A stretch of DNA of 64,000 nucleotides from PALSA-505 sp035308365 (GCA_035308365.1 DATGGU010000079.1:4461-68460); one strand, 5' to 3'; shown: positions 49,235 through 58,412, numbered from the stretch's first letter. The notes: generated by a model from the sequence alone, not told the origin. Program-made: numbers and translations.

Positions 49235-49870
49235 TCAGGGGGTGCCGCTGAGCGGGGGTTGCTGGCCGGGTGGGTCCTGGATCGTGTTGGCGGTCGCCCT
49301 GCTGTTGGTCTCGGTGATCTGGGCCGACACCAGATCACCGACGGCGAGGGCGGCGACGTTGTGCACGTTGCCGCTGACCCTGGTAGCGCTCGTGATGGCG
49401 GCCGTGACCGAGCGGCCGCCGGTGCCGATCGTGATCGACGTGCGGCTGATGGCGGCGATCTGGCCGACGATGAACATCTGGGTGACGGCGCCCGAACCCG
49501 GTATCCCGCCGCCGGGGAGCGTCCCGCCGGAGCCGCCCTGCCCTGGCGCGCCGGCCCTGGGTGAAGCGGCGGGCGGGGAACCGGCCACGGCCGGTGACCC
49601 GCCGCCCGGCCCGCCGAGGTACAGGGCCAGGCCCGCCCCGGCCCCGGCCGCCAGGACGGCGACGGCGGCCGGCCCTCCGGCCCTGCGGAGCCAGCCACGC
49701 GGCTGCCGGATCTCGGTCCCGGGCCAGGGGCTCTCCGGTTCGGGCCAGGGAATGGCGAGACTGGCGTCGTCCGGCCAGTCCTCGTCATCGGGCCAGTCGT
49801 CATCCGGCCAGCCGGCCGGGTTCTGCCCACCCTGCGCGGACGGCTGATTCTGTGCTGGCTCACCTGGCAC
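49235..49870 (-). CDS. DUF5666-domain exported or membrane-anchored protein
   Basis: 211 residues, ATG at 49870. Acidic Trp/Asp/Pro-rich cytoplasmic N-terminus (PDDDWPDDEDWPDD), one membrane anchor (PAAVAVLAAGAGAGLALYLG), a Gly/Pro/Ser/Ala-rich linker, and a C-terminal DUF5666 OB-like domain (MFIVGQIAAISRTSITIGTGGRSVTAAITSATRVSGNVHNVAALAVGDLVSAQI). The divergent transporter gene shares its regulatory region with paired OmpR-type sites. Function unknown; probably a periplasm-facing stress or lipid-related protein in the same regulon. Confidence 0.8.
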   Translation of the reverse strand: MPGEPAQNQPSAQGGQNPAGWPDDDWPDDEDWPDDASLAIPWPEPESPWPGTEIRQPRGWLRRAGGPAAVAVLAAGAGAGLALYLGGPGGGSPAVAGSPPAASPRAGAPGQGGSGGTLPGGGIPGSGAVTQMFIVGQIAAISRTSITIGTGGRSVTAAITSATRVSGNVHNVAALAVGDLVSAQITETNSRATANTIQDPPGQQPPLSGTP

Positions 49871-49968
49871 GAGCTCAACGCCTCCTCACCGGATCCGGAT
49901 GTGGGCTGGGCACCGGACCACGTTCGCGGGTCGCCGCCCGGGCCCAGCGCTCCCAGGATGCGTCGCCA

Positions 49969-50044
49969 CCGGTTGCATCACGGTTACACCCGGGCCAAGC
50001 CGGCTCCGGTCCCGCGTGGCTCGCTGTAACCGCGCTGCAACCGG
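49969..50044. promoter_or_regulatory. OmpR-type regulator sites: inverted pair of direct repeats
   Basis: A 20-bp element at 49969-49988 (CCGGTTGCATCACGGTTACA) and its inverse at 50025-50044 match at 18 of 20 positions. Each arm is a direct repeat of GGTTGCA and GGTTACA, 11 bp apart (one helical turn), as OmpR/PhoB-family dimers prefer. Sits between the divergent DUF5666 and permease genes and just downstream of an OmpR-type two-component system. Another GTAAC-type half-site follows near 50060. Confidence 0.75.
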
Positions 50045-50103
50045 TACCCGCGTAAACCAGCAGGTAACGCCACGGAGCGTGGCCAACTTACGGGAGATCG
50101 CGA

Positions 50104-51564
50104 ATGTTCTTTCTTACCTATCTGGGGCGCGAGCTGCGGCGGCGGATGCGGCAGTCCGTTGTCATAGCGCTCGGCCTGGCGCTGGGAGTCGGGCTGGTGA
50201 TCACGGTGGCGGCCGCGGCCGCAGGGGTGAAGAAGGCCCAGGCCAGCGTCCTCAGCTCGCTGTACGGTGTCGGCACGGACATCACCGTGACGAAGAAACC
50301 GAGCGTGCCCAAGGCCGGATCGTCGAACCGGATCAGTCTCGGCGCCCCGGCGCCGGGCTCGAAGTTCGGTGGTGGCCCGGTGCAGTGCATCAACAACAAG
50401 TGTCACCAGCTCAGCGGCGGCACGATCGACAACCTCACCAGCGATTCATACGCGCCGTTCAGCCAGGCGAACGTGACCGGCGTGGCCAAACTGCACGACG
50501 TGGCGTCCGTGGCCGGGGGCCTGATCCTGACCGACGTGCAGATCACGATTCCCAGTCAGGCCCACCCGAACGTGGCCGGACCGCGGACCTTCACCGTGGA
50601 TGGGGTGGACACCAGCCATGCCGGGCTCGGCCCATACAGCAACGGCAAGCTCAAGTCCGGCCGCGGCCTGGCCGCCGCCGACGCGACGTCCGATGTCGCG
50701 GTGGTGGACTCCAACTACGCGACCGCGAACAAGCTCAAGACCGGCTCGGCGATCACCATCGCCAAGACGAAGTTCAAGATCGTCGGCATCGTCAGCCAGC
50801 CGCCGGGCAGCGGCGCGCCGGACGTCTACATACCGCTCGCCCGGGCGCAGGGCCTGGCCACGACGGGACCAGGCAGCACCGCCAAGCTCAAGAACGACGT
50901 GAACACGATCTATGTGTCGGCAGCCAGCGCCGCGGACATCGCGACCGTGCAGAAGGAGATCTCCAAGCTGATGCCGGGCGCGACCGTTACCACCGCGCAG
51001 AGCCTGGCGAACGAGGTCACCGGCTCGGTGTCGAGCACGGCGAAGCTGGCGAACGACCTGGGCCGCTGGCTGTCGATTCTCGTGCTGATCGCGGCCTTCG
51101 CCGTGGCCAGCCTGCTGACCGTGGCCGCGGTGTCCCGCCGGGTGCGCGAGTTCGGCACGCTCAAGGCGCTGGGCTGGCGCGGCAGGCGGCTTGTCGGCCA
51201 GGTCATGGGTGAGTCGGTCACCACGGGGATCGTCGGCGGCGCCATCGGGGTCGGTCTCGGCTTCGCCGGGGCCGCGATCATCACCAAGATCGCGCCGAGG
51301 CTTTCCGCCGAGGTCAGCGAGGCGACCGGCCAGCACTTCTTCAACGCCACGGCCGGCGGCCCCGGTGCCGGGCCGGTGAGCAGCAGCCCGGCCGGCGGGT
51401 CGGCGACACACCTGGTCTACGTACCACTGCACGCGTCGGTCGGCGTGGCGGCGGTCATCGCCGCGGTGCTGCTGGCGGTGGCCGGCGGGCTGCTGGCCGG
51501 CACGGCGGGGAGCTGGCGGATCGGCAGGCTGCGGCCCGCGGTGGCCCTGGCCACGGTGGAGTAG
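50104..51564 (+). CDS. FtsX-like ABC permease (two-component-linked)
   Basis: 486 residues, ATG at 50104 with GGGAG upstream. MacB-like topology: N-terminal helix (QSVVIALGLALGVGLVITVAAA), a large extracytoplasmic domain of about 260 residues, then FtsX helices (WLSILVLIAAFAVASLLTVAAVSRRVREFGTLKALGW) and a final pair (HLVYVPLHASVGVAAVIAAVLLAVAGGLLAG). The ATPase follows 13 bp later. Situated after an OmpR-type two-component system, like bacteriocin- or antibiotic-sensing export systems. Confidence 0.93.
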   Translation: MFFLTYLGRELRRRMRQSVVIALGLALGVGLVITVAAAAAGVKKAQASVLSSLYGVGTDITVTKKPSVPKAGSSNRISLGAPAPGSKFGGGPVQCINNKCHQLSGGTIDNLTSDSYAPFSQANVTGVAKLHDVASVAGGLILTDVQITIPSQAHPNVAGPRTFTVDGVDTSHAGLGPYSNGKLKSGRGLAAADATSDVAVVDSNYATANKLKTGSAITIAKTKFKIVGIVSQPPGSGAPDVYIPLARAQGLATTGPGSTAKLKNDVNTIYVSAASAADIATVQKEISKLMPGATVTTAQSLANEVTGSVSSTAKLANDLGRWLSILVLIAAFAVASLLTVAAVSRRVREFGTLKALGWRGRRLVGQVMGESVTTGIVGGAIGVGLGFAGAAIITKIAPRLSAEVSEATGQHFFNATAGGPGAGPVSSSPAGGSATHLVYVPLHASVGVAAVIAAVLLAVAGGLLAGTAGSWRIGRLRPAVALATVE

Positions 51565-51577
51565 GGGGACAGGCGCG

Positions 51578-52261
51578 ATGTACAAGCTTTCGAACGTGAC
51601 GAAGAACTACCAGAAGGGCAACAGGCTGGTGAAAGCCCTGGCCGGGGTCGATCTGGTGATCGAGGACGGCGAGTGGCTGGCCATCCAGGGCCGCACCGGG
51701 CACGGCAAGACCACGCTGCTGCAGATGCTCGGCGGCCTGGACCGGCCGACCTCCGGCGTGATCGAATTCGACGGCCGGGACCTGGCGCAGATGCCCGAGG
51801 GCCAGGTGACCCGGGTGCGGGCGACCTCGATCGGTTTCATCTTCCAGACGTTCAACCTGGTCCCGACCCTGTCCGCCCAGGAGAACGTGGAAGCCGCCCT
51901 GGTTCCGCTGCACGTCGCCGCGGCCCAGCGGCGGCAGCGGGCCGCTGCGGCGCTGGAGTCGGTTGGCCTGGCCGACCGGGCGGCTCACCTGCCCTCGGAG
52001 TTGTCCGGTGGCCAGCAGCAGCGGGTGGCGATCGCCCGGGCGCTGGTCAAGGAGCCCAAGGTGCTGCTGGCCGACGAGCCGACCGGCAACCTGGACGAGG
52101 ACACCCGGGACGAGATCATCGGCCTGCTGGAAAAGCTCTGGCGCGAACGCGGCCTCACCCTGATCCTGGTCACCCACGACAGCCCGGTCGCCCGCCGCGC
52201 CCAGCGCCGGGTCATCATGAGCCGCGGCCGGATCGCGGTGAAACCGGAACCCCCCGGCTGA
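51578..52261 (+). CDS. ABC transporter ATP-binding protein (MacB/LolD type)
   Basis: 227 residues, ATG at 51578. Walker A GRTGHGKTT, Q-loop FQTFNLVPTLSAQENV, signature LSGGQQQRVAIARALV, Walker B VLLADEPTGNLD, and switch LVTHDSPVARR. Functional partner of the permease at 50104. A decayed copy of the pair lies at 46695. Walker A with H (TGHGKTT) rather than the usual GSGKST is a shared peculiarity of both copies. Confidence 0.96.
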   Translation: MYKLSNVTKNYQKGNRLVKALAGVDLVIEDGEWLAIQGRTGHGKTTLLQMLGGLDRPTSGVIEFDGRDLAQMPEGQVTRVRATSIGFIFQTFNLVPTLSAQENVEAALVPLHVAAAQRRQRAAAALESVGLADRAAHLPSELSGGQQQRVAIARALVKEPKVLLADEPTGNLDEDTRDEIIGLLEKLWRERGLTLILVTHDSPVARRAQRRVIMSRGRIAVKPEPPG

Positions 52262-52311
52262 CCAGGGGCTCCCCGTTCGGCTGGCGTCTGTGCCCCGGCA
52301 GGCGGTGCCGG

Positions 52312-52613
52312 TCAGCCGGGGTCGGTCCAGGCGGCGCGGACCCCTTGCAGGGTCAGGCCGAGCCGCCGGTACAACCTGATCGCCGGGTCGTTCCAGCCGT
52401 CCACCATGAGGGCGACCCGGCCGTGCCCGGCGATCAGGCGGCCGGCCACGAACCGGCAGACCCGGCCCGCCGCGTCCAGCCCCGCCGCCCACGCCCGGGA
52501 TTCATCCCGGTTCGGTGCGCCCTGGGCAGCCACATGCACAACGGGTCGTCGGCGCAGGCCACCGCGAGATCGGTCGCGGAACGCAGATTGTGCAGGCTAA
52601 GTCCGTTCGTCAT
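52312..52613 (-). pseudogene. GNAT acetyltransferase with a large internal deletion
   Basis: The ATG at 52613, with GGAGAG upstream, begins MTNGLSLHNLRSATDLAVACADDPLCMW, a clean N-terminus typical of actinobacterial GNAT proteins. In a second frame the C-terminal GNAT end appears: RFVAGRLIAGHGRVALMVDGWNDPAIRLYRRLGLTLQG, stopping at 52312. The central acetyl-CoA-binding part (about 150 residues) is missing and the two ends are out of frame. So an ancestral gene was mostly deleted. Promoter and ribosome site remain. Confidence 0.8.
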
Positions 52614-52738
52614 CTCTCTCCAAATGATCCAAACAGGATCGAGAGGTTAGCCGCGCAGATCTACCGCAACCTGCCCAACGAGGTCTAAAGTCCACCACAG
52701 CCCCGCGTGGAAACTTGACCAGTGCCTGGAGTGTGATC

Positions 52739-54157
52739 GTGAAACGGATCAACAGAGTCTTGCGTTTGCTGCTTCCGGTCGCGGTGGCCGCGGCCTTGCT
52801 CAGCCTGGGCCTGCCCGTGCGGGCCGGCACGGCGGCGGGCAGTGGCGCCGTCACGAAATACACCGGGACGTTCAAGGACGGCGCGACATACCTGATCGAG
52901 GTCCCGGCCAACTGGAACGGGACGCTGTTCCTCTACAGCCACGGCTATGTGGTCCCGGGTACGAACAACCCGGCGATGGACGTCGGCGACCCGGTCACCC
53001 GCGGCTGGATGCTCGGCCACGGCTACGCCCTGGCGGGCTCGTCCTATGCGACCACCGGCTGGGCGGTGCAGGCGGCGCTGCCCGATCAGATTCACACCCT
53101 CAATGTCTTCAACAAGCTGGTCGGCAAGAAGCCCACTACCACGGTGGCCTGGGGCCACTCGCTCGGCGGCATGATCACGGCGGGCCTGATCCAGCAGTAC
53201 CCGAGCCGGTTCAGCGCCGCGCTGCCCATGTGCGGCGTGGTGTCCGGCGGCATCGCGACCTGGAACACCGCGCTCGACGCGGAGTTCGCGTTCCAGCAGC
53301 TTGTCGACCCGTCCGTGCAGGTCGTGCACATCACCAACCCCGGGGCCAACCTGACGAATGCTCTGCAGGCCGTCCAGAAGGCGCAGAAGACCGCGGCCGG
53401 CCGGGCCAGGATTGCGCTGGGTGCGGCGTTCTCCGATACCCCCGGCTGGTTCACCCCGCTGTCGGCGCAGCCCGGGCCCGGAGACTACGCGGCCCAGGAG
53501 GCCAACCAGTACCTGTGGGACTCCCAGGTCGACTTCCCGTTCGTGTTCGCGCTGCGGGCGCAGCTCGAGGCCGTGGCCGGTGGCAACCCGTCCTGGAACA
53601 CCGGCGTCAACTACTTCAAGGACCTGCTGAAGTCGGCCAACCTCAAGGAGGTCCTCTGGCTCTACCACAAGGCCGGCCTGGACCTGGACACCGATCTGGC
53701 CAAGCTGGCCGCGGCCGCGCGGATCACGGCCGACCCGACGGCGGTGACCTACCTCAAGAAGCACATCACCTATAACGGCAACCTGAGCATCCCGGTGCTC
53801 ACCATGCACACCATCGGTGACGGCCTGGTGGTCCCGGAGAACGAGTCGGCCTACGCAACCGCCGTGGCCAACGCCGGCAAGTCGGCGCTGCTGCGGCAGA
53901 TCTTCGTGGACCGGGCCGGGCACTGCGCGTTCACCCCGGCCGAGACCATCACGGCGGTGAAGGCGCTGCTCAACCGGCTCAGCACCGGCCAGTGGAACGA
54001 CACCGGGCTCACCCCGGCGCGGATGAACGCAAAGGCCGCGGCGCTCGGCCCGAAGTACAACGTCTTCTCGGGCCCCAGCGGCCCGGTCGCGACCCCGCCG
54101 GGCTTCCTGAGCTACACCCCACCTCCCTACCTCCGCCCGTTCAACCGGAAGAGTTAG
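52739..54157 (+). CDS. Exported alpha/beta hydrolase (possible peptidase or esterase)
   Basis: 472 residues from a GTG at 52739 (GGAG 7 nt upstream; GTGs at 52731/52733 in other registers rejected). Signal peptide with a basic start (VKRINRV), a core LLLPVAVAAALLSLGL and cleavage near VRAGTAA. Then a large hydrolase: nucleophile elbow VAWGHSLGGMITAGL (Ser), an oxyanion His-Gly pair in LFLYSHGYVVPG, a late VLTMHTIGDGLVVPENES (Asp) and RAGHCAFTPAE (His). Secreted triad is complete. Tyr/Trp-rich loops suggest a polymer or peptide substrate, but this is not resolved. Confidence 0.85.
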   Translation: MKRINRVLRLLLPVAVAAALLSLGLPVRAGTAAGSGAVTKYTGTFKDGATYLIEVPANWNGTLFLYSHGYVVPGTNNPAMDVGDPVTRGWMLGHGYALAGSSYATTGWAVQAALPDQIHTLNVFNKLVGKKPTTTVAWGHSLGGMITAGLIQQYPSRFSAALPMCGVVSGGIATWNTALDAEFAFQQLVDPSVQVVHITNPGANLTNALQAVQKAQKTAAGRARIALGAAFSDTPGWFTPLSAQPGPGDYAAQEANQYLWDSQVDFPFVFALRAQLEAVAGGNPSWNTGVNYFKDLLKSANLKEVLWLYHKAGLDLDTDLAKLAAAARITADPTAVTYLKKHITYNGNLSIPVLTMHTIGDGLVVPENESAYATAVANAGKSALLRQIFVDRAGHCAFTPAETITAVKALLNRLSTGQWNDTGLTPARMNAKAAALGPKYNVFSGPSGPVATPPGFLSYTPPPYLRPFNRKS

Positions 54158-54228
54158 CCACCATTCGGCCCTGCCCCCGGCGACCGCCCGCGAAAGGGCG
54201 AGAGCCGGGGGCGCGCGATAATGCCCGG

Positions 54229-54876
54229 GTGGCAGATTCAGCGGATTCGACTGCGGACGAGGTGCGCCGGATCGGGGTCAAGCTCGCCGCGTTGGCGCAG
54301 GACGGGCTGACGTTCGGCGACGACGACTACGACCTGGACCGGTACCGGCAGGTGGGCCGTCTGGCGGCCGAGTTGCTGGCGGCGCTGAGCGACCGGCCCA
54401 CCGGCGAGCTTGCCATCGAGCTCGGCCGGGACAGCGGCTACGCCACGCCGAAGATCGACGTGCGCGGGGCGATCTTCGACGAGCGGGAACGCGTGCTGCT
54501 CATGCGGGAGAAGAGCGACGGCCGGTGGTCGCTGCCCGGCGGCTGGGCCGATCCGGGGGACACTCCGGCCGAGGCGGTCACCAGGGAGATCCTGGAAGAA
54601 AGCGGCTACCACAGCTCGGTGCTGAAGCTGGTCGCCTGCTGGGACCGGGACCGGCAGGGCCACCTGCCCAAGCTGCCGGTGCACGTGTACAAGCTGTTCT
54701 TCCTGTGCCGCCGGGACGGAGCCGTGCAGCAGCCCGCCGCCCTGGAGACCCTCGACGTCGGCTGGTTCGCCATCGGCGAGCTACCGCCGCTGTCCCTGGG
54801 CCGGGTCAACCGGCGCGAGATCGAGCGGGCCCTGGCGCACCACCGGGACCCGTCCCTGCCCACGGAGTTCGACTGA
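54229..54876 (+). CDS. Nudix hydrolase
   Basis: 215 residues from a GTG at 54229. N-terminal helical domain (about 75 residues, VRRIGVKLAALAQDGLTFGDDDYDLDRYR) precedes the Nudix box in KSDGRWSLPGGWADPGDTPAEAVTREILEESGY. In the box GX5EX7REUXEEXGU the first Glu is replaced by Asp (GWADPGD), an unusual but sometimes tolerated change; the catalytic REILEES part is intact. Hydrolyses a nucleoside diphosphate linked to another group; substrate unknown. Short gap to the convergent Asp-box gene. Confidence 0.85.
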   Translation: MADSADSTADEVRRIGVKLAALAQDGLTFGDDDYDLDRYRQVGRLAAELLAALSDRPTGELAIELGRDSGYATPKIDVRGAIFDERERVLLMREKSDGRWSLPGGWADPGDTPAEAVTREILEESGYHSSVLKLVACWDRDRQGHLPKLPVHVYKLFFLCRRDGAVQQPAALETLDVGWFAIGELPPLSLGRVNRREIERALAHHRDPSLPTEFD

Positions 54877-54882
54877 GCCGGC

Positions 54883-56352
54883 CTACCGGGTGACCCCGGG
54901 CAGCCCGGCCGGGGTGGAGGTATGTGCGCCCGCCGGGCTCGCGGCGCGAGAGCCGCCGGTGATGGGGGCGCCGCCGGATGGCTGGTACATGGCCTCGCTG
55001 AGCCGCTGGCCTGCCGCCGGGATCCCGCCGACCGCGAACGCCGAAACGGCGTTGCCGCCGGGGACGACGGCCGTCCCTTCGTAGTCACCGACCATGAAAC
55101 CGAATGCGAACGCCAACTGGTGCAGCCGCATCGGCCCGGCGATCACCTGCGGCGCACTCCAGTGCGCGCCGCCGTCGGTGGAGGAGACGTACCCCACGTA
55201 CAGGCGGCAGGAACTGACCGTGCAGCCGGTGTGCGGGTAGAAGTTGTAGAACAGGGCCAGCCTGGCGTGCCCGCCGGACGTCCCCGGGTCCACGCCCAGG
55301 CCGCCGCCGAGGTGGTCCACGGAACTGGTGACCGGGTCGATGGGAATCCGGGTCACCGGCGTCCAGTGCACGCCGTCGGCGGACGTGGACAGCACCATGT
55401 CGTTGCTGGCGCAACTGGGCCGGAACCGGCAGTCCGGCCAGCTCACGTAGATCCGCCCGGTGCGGTCGATGGCCACCGAGGCGAAGAACGGCCCGCGCAG
55501 GTTGCCCTCGAACAAGTGCTGGAAGACGGCCGCGATCTTGGCCGCCGGGCCCCAGGTCCGGCCGCCGTTCACCGACCGGAACGCGACCAGGCCGTTGCGG
55601 GACTCGATCGGCACCACCACGTCGCCGTTGGGCTGCACCACGGGCTCGCCGCCGGTGGCGTCCAGCCGTGTGCTGGTGGACACGGCCGGCGACCAGTGGA
55701 ATCCACCATCCCGCGAGGTGATCATCTGCACCAGGTCGTTGCGGTTGTCTACGTCCCACTCCATGTAGCAGCGCCCGTAAAACCGGCTGGCCGTGCTGTT
55801 GTCGCAGGTGACCCATTCCTTGTCGAAGTCCTGGCCCTTCTTGATCCGGGCGGCGACGATCACCTTGGACCAGTGCACGCCGTCGAAGGAGACGTTCACC
55901 TCCACCGCCGGGCTCGGCACTCGCGCGTTGGGGTTCGCCGAGGTCCCGTTGCAGGCCAGGGAGGACACGATCCACGCGCCGGCCGCGGCGTCGTAGGCGA
56001 CCGCCGGATCGCTGGCCCGCACGAACGGCCCAGCCGGGTGGGAGAACCTGGTCAGCCCGGGCAGGTACCCGTGCCGCCAGTTCCGGCCGCTGTCCGTGCT
56101 AACCGCCCAGCCGATGTCGTCGGAGCAGCCGTTGTCCCACCGGCCCACCTGGAACACCGACATCACGGTGTGTCCCACGGTCACCGTGTCCGGCTCGACC
56201 TCGGCGGCGTGCTGGGCCTTCGCGTTGCTGTACGGGTCCGCGCTGATCTGGACCACGGCCAGGTCCGGATGGGTGGCCGTGGCCGCGGCCAGCGGCGGCG
56301 TCAGGGCCGCGCCCGCCAGGATTGCACCGCTGATGACGAACGCGACTCGCAT
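54883..56352 (-). CDS. Exported Asp-box (BNR) beta-propeller protein, sialidase-like
   Basis: 489 residues, ATG at 56352 with GGAAGGAGC upstream. Signal peptide (MRVAFVISGAILAGAALTPPLAAA). Five Asp-box motifs (SxDxGxxW type): VSTDSGRNW, TSRDGGFHW, RSVNGGRTW, TSADGVHW and SSTDGGAHW, so a six-bladed propeller is expected. Sialidase-type catalytic Arg/Glu/Tyr set is not evident, so this may be a non-enzymatic or differently acting propeller. Secreted, monocistronic. Confidence 0.85.
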   Translation of the reverse strand: MRVAFVISGAILAGAALTPPLAAATATHPDLAVVQISADPYSNAKAQHAAEVEPDTVTVGHTVMSVFQVGRWDNGCSDDIGWAVSTDSGRNWRHGYLPGLTRFSHPAGPFVRASDPAVAYDAAAGAWIVSSLACNGTSANPNARVPSPAVEVNVSFDGVHWSKVIVAARIKKGQDFDKEWVTCDNSTASRFYGRCYMEWDVDNRNDLVQMITSRDGGFHWSPAVSTSTRLDATGGEPVVQPNGDVVVPIESRNGLVAFRSVNGGRTWGPAAKIAAVFQHLFEGNLRGPFFASVAIDRTGRIYVSWPDCRFRPSCASNDMVLSTSADGVHWTPVTRIPIDPVTSSVDHLGGGLGVDPGTSGGHARLALFYNFYPHTGCTVSSCRLYVGYVSSTDGGAHWSAPQVIAGPMRLHQLAFAFGFMVGDYEGTAVVPGGNAVSAFAVGGIPAAGQRLSEAMYQPSGGAPITGGSRAASPAGAHTSTPAGLPGVTR

Positions 56353-56484
56353 GGAAGCTCCTTCCGCCCGGCCCCCGCCGCAGGCGCGACAGTAGACCGG
56401 TGCGCCGCCCAGGTCAAGACACCCAGGCGCGAGACGGGCCGGGGAACACCGTGCGGGCGCCGACCCTCCGGGAGCGGGGACAAC

Positions 56485-57402
56485 CTACCTGAACTGGGGA
56501 AGGATCTCGGCCGCGAGCACCTCCATGTGCTCGGCCTGATCGAACATCGGCGTGAACAGGACCAGCTCCGCGCCCGCCTCGATCACCTCGGCCAGCCCGC
56601 GCACGCAGTCGGCCACCGTGCCCGCGACCGGGACGTCCTCGATGCCCGGCACGCCGTTGTCATACAGCCCGTGCAACGCCTCGCTGACCCGGGCCCTGGC
56701 CCGCGCGGCGTTCTCGTCCACCGCGATGTACACCCGTTTGGCGATGGGAAACTCGCTGGCTGGCCGGCCCGCCTCGGCCAGCGTCTCGCGCGCGAGGCGC
56801 ACCTGCCCGGCGAACGCCTCGGTGGTCGTGGAGCCCGCACCGAAGAACCCGTCGCCCAGCCGCACGGCCCGGCGCACCGCGGCAGGCGCCGACCCACCGA
56901 ACCACAGCGGCGGATACGGCTTCTGGAATGGCTTGGGTTCCTGCGCTTCGTCCCTCAGCTGCCAGAACTCCCCGTCGAAGGTCACCCTGGGCTGCGTCCA
57001 CAGCCCCTTCATCAGGGCCACCCCCTCGGTGAACCGGGCGATGTAGCGATCCGGGTCCACGCCGAACGCCGCGAACGGCCGCCACTTGCCGCCGGTGCCC
57101 ACGCCGATCTCGATCCGGCCCCGGCTGATCTGGTCCAGCGTGCTCAGGCTCTTCGCCAGGTGCACCGGGCTGTGCAGGGTGGATACGAACACCACGCAGC
57201 CCAGCCGCATCCGCTCGGTGCACGCCGCCGCGTAGGTCATCGCCTCGATCGGCCCGAGCTGCGGCTCGGGTGACAGCGTCTGCTCCAGCGCCCAGGCGCT
57301 CTCGTAGCCCAGCTCCTCGGCGCGCCTGAAGTAGGCCGCGAACGCTGCCGGGTCGAACTCGCCGTCGGAATAGAACTGAGGGATCGCGATCGCGAAGCGC
57401 AT
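56485..57402 (-). CDS. LLM-class F420-dependent oxidoreductase (second)
   Basis: 305 residues from the ATG at 57402; the long antisense/upstream extension was discarded. Luciferase-like fold: MRFAIAIPQFYSDGEFDPAAFAAYFRRAEELGYESAW (strand 1 and helix 1), VVFVSTLHSPVHLAKSLSTLDQISRGRIEIGVGTGGKW, and FGGSAPAAVRRAVRLGDGFFGAG. Hydride transfer with F420 or FMN; substrate unknown. Divergent from the DUF5996 gene at 57463. Confidence 0.9.
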   Translation of the reverse strand: MRFAIAIPQFYSDGEFDPAAFAAYFRRAEELGYESAWALEQTLSPEPQLGPIEAMTYAAACTERMRLGCVVFVSTLHSPVHLAKSLSTLDQISRGRIEIGVGTGGKWRPFAAFGVDPDRYIARFTEGVALMKGLWTQPRVTFDGEFWQLRDEAQEPKPFQKPYPPLWFGGSAPAAVRRAVRLGDGFFGAGSTTTEAFAGQVRLARETLAEAGRPASEFPIAKRVYIAVDENAARARARVSEALHGLYDNGVPGIEDVPVAGTVADCVRGLAEVIEAGAELVLFTPMFDQAEHMEVLAAEILPQFR

Positions 57403-57462
57403 GGGCCGCATCGTACCGGCCCAGGTTGAGGCGCCAGCGGCAAGTGGCATACCCTCCGAGCC

Positions 57463-58383
57463 ATGTCCTCGGGCTGGCCGGAACTGTCCTATGAGCGGTG
57501 GCGCGAGACCTGCGACACCCTGCACGCGCACACACAGGTGCTTGGCAAGCTGGCGGCCAGGCTCGCCCCGCCGGAGCCGCAGTTGCAGCACGCGGCGCTG
57601 CGGCTGACCGCGCGCGGCTGGGAAACCTATCCGCTGCCCGCGCCCGACGGCTCGGGCGCGCTGGTCGTGGCGCTGGACCTGCACGCCCACGAGGCGGTGG
57701 TCGAGCACACCAGCAGGGCGGCCAGGCGCATCCCGCTCACGCCGCACCGCCCGGTCGGCGCGGTCACCCGGGACGTGCTGGCGGCGGCCCGGGAGCTCGG
57801 CGGGCCGGTGGAGATCGATCCGGTGCCGCAGGAGGTGCCATGGACCGTCCCGCTGGACGCCGACGACGTGCACGCGCACTACGACCCGGCCGAGGTGGCC
57901 GTCTACTTCACCGCCGCCACCCAGGTAGCGCTGGTGCTGGCCGAGTACCGCGCCCCCTACCGTGGCCGGTCCACCCCGGTCAACGCCTGGTGGGGCTCGT
58001 TCGACCTGGCGGTGAGCCTGTTCTCCGGCGAGCCGGCCGACCCGCCGTCGCAGGACTTCATCATGCGCAATGCCATGGACGCCCAGGAGATCGCCGTCGG
58101 CTGGTGGCCCGGTGACCAGCGTTACAACAAGGCAGCGTTCTACGCCTACACCCACCCGGTGCCGGAGGGCTTCGCCAGCCTGACCCTGACCCCGCCGGGC
58201 GCACACTGGAACCCGGTGCTCGGCGAGTTCGTCCTCGACTGGGACAACGTCCGCGCGGCCCCCGACTCCCGCGCCGCCGCCCTGGAGTTCGCCCGCTCGG
58301 CCTTCCGCCAGACCTGCGCCGCCTGCGGGTGGGATCCCGCCCTGGCCGCCAGCACCGACGGAACACCGCCACCGGTCAGCTAG
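57463..58383 (+). CDS. DUF5996 family protein
   Basis: 306 residues, ATG at 57463. Family hallmarks: PELSYERWRETCDTLHAHTQVLGKLAARLAPPEPQLQHAALRLTARGWETYPLP near the start, PVEIDPVPQEVPWTVPLDAD, AVYFTAATQVALVLAEYRAPYRGRSTPVNAWWGSFDLAVSLFSG, and QRYNKAAFYAYTHPVPEGF. The N-terminal segment resembles dinuclear-metal/TPMT-like neighbours only loosely. Function unknown; conserved widely among actinobacteria. Stands alone. Confidence 0.88.
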   Translation: MSSGWPELSYERWRETCDTLHAHTQVLGKLAARLAPPEPQLQHAALRLTARGWETYPLPAPDGSGALVVALDLHAHEAVVEHTSRAARRIPLTPHRPVGAVTRDVLAAARELGGPVEIDPVPQEVPWTVPLDADDVHAHYDPAEVAVYFTAATQVALVLAEYRAPYRGRSTPVNAWWGSFDLAVSLFSGEPADPPSQDFIMRNAMDAQEIAVGWWPGDQRYNKAAFYAYTHPVPEGFASLTLTPPGAHWNPVLGEFVLDWDNVRAAPDSRAAALEFARSAFRQTCAACGWDPALAASTDGTPPPVS

Positions 58384-58412
58384 CGCCGCTGCCGGGACCG
58401 TCTCGTCGCTGA

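Noticed and set aside
54922..57273. Long plus-strand open frame opposite the Asp-box and LLM genes
   Set aside because: Low-complexity translation rich in Gly, Arg and His; true genes with signal peptide and motifs lie on the minus strand.
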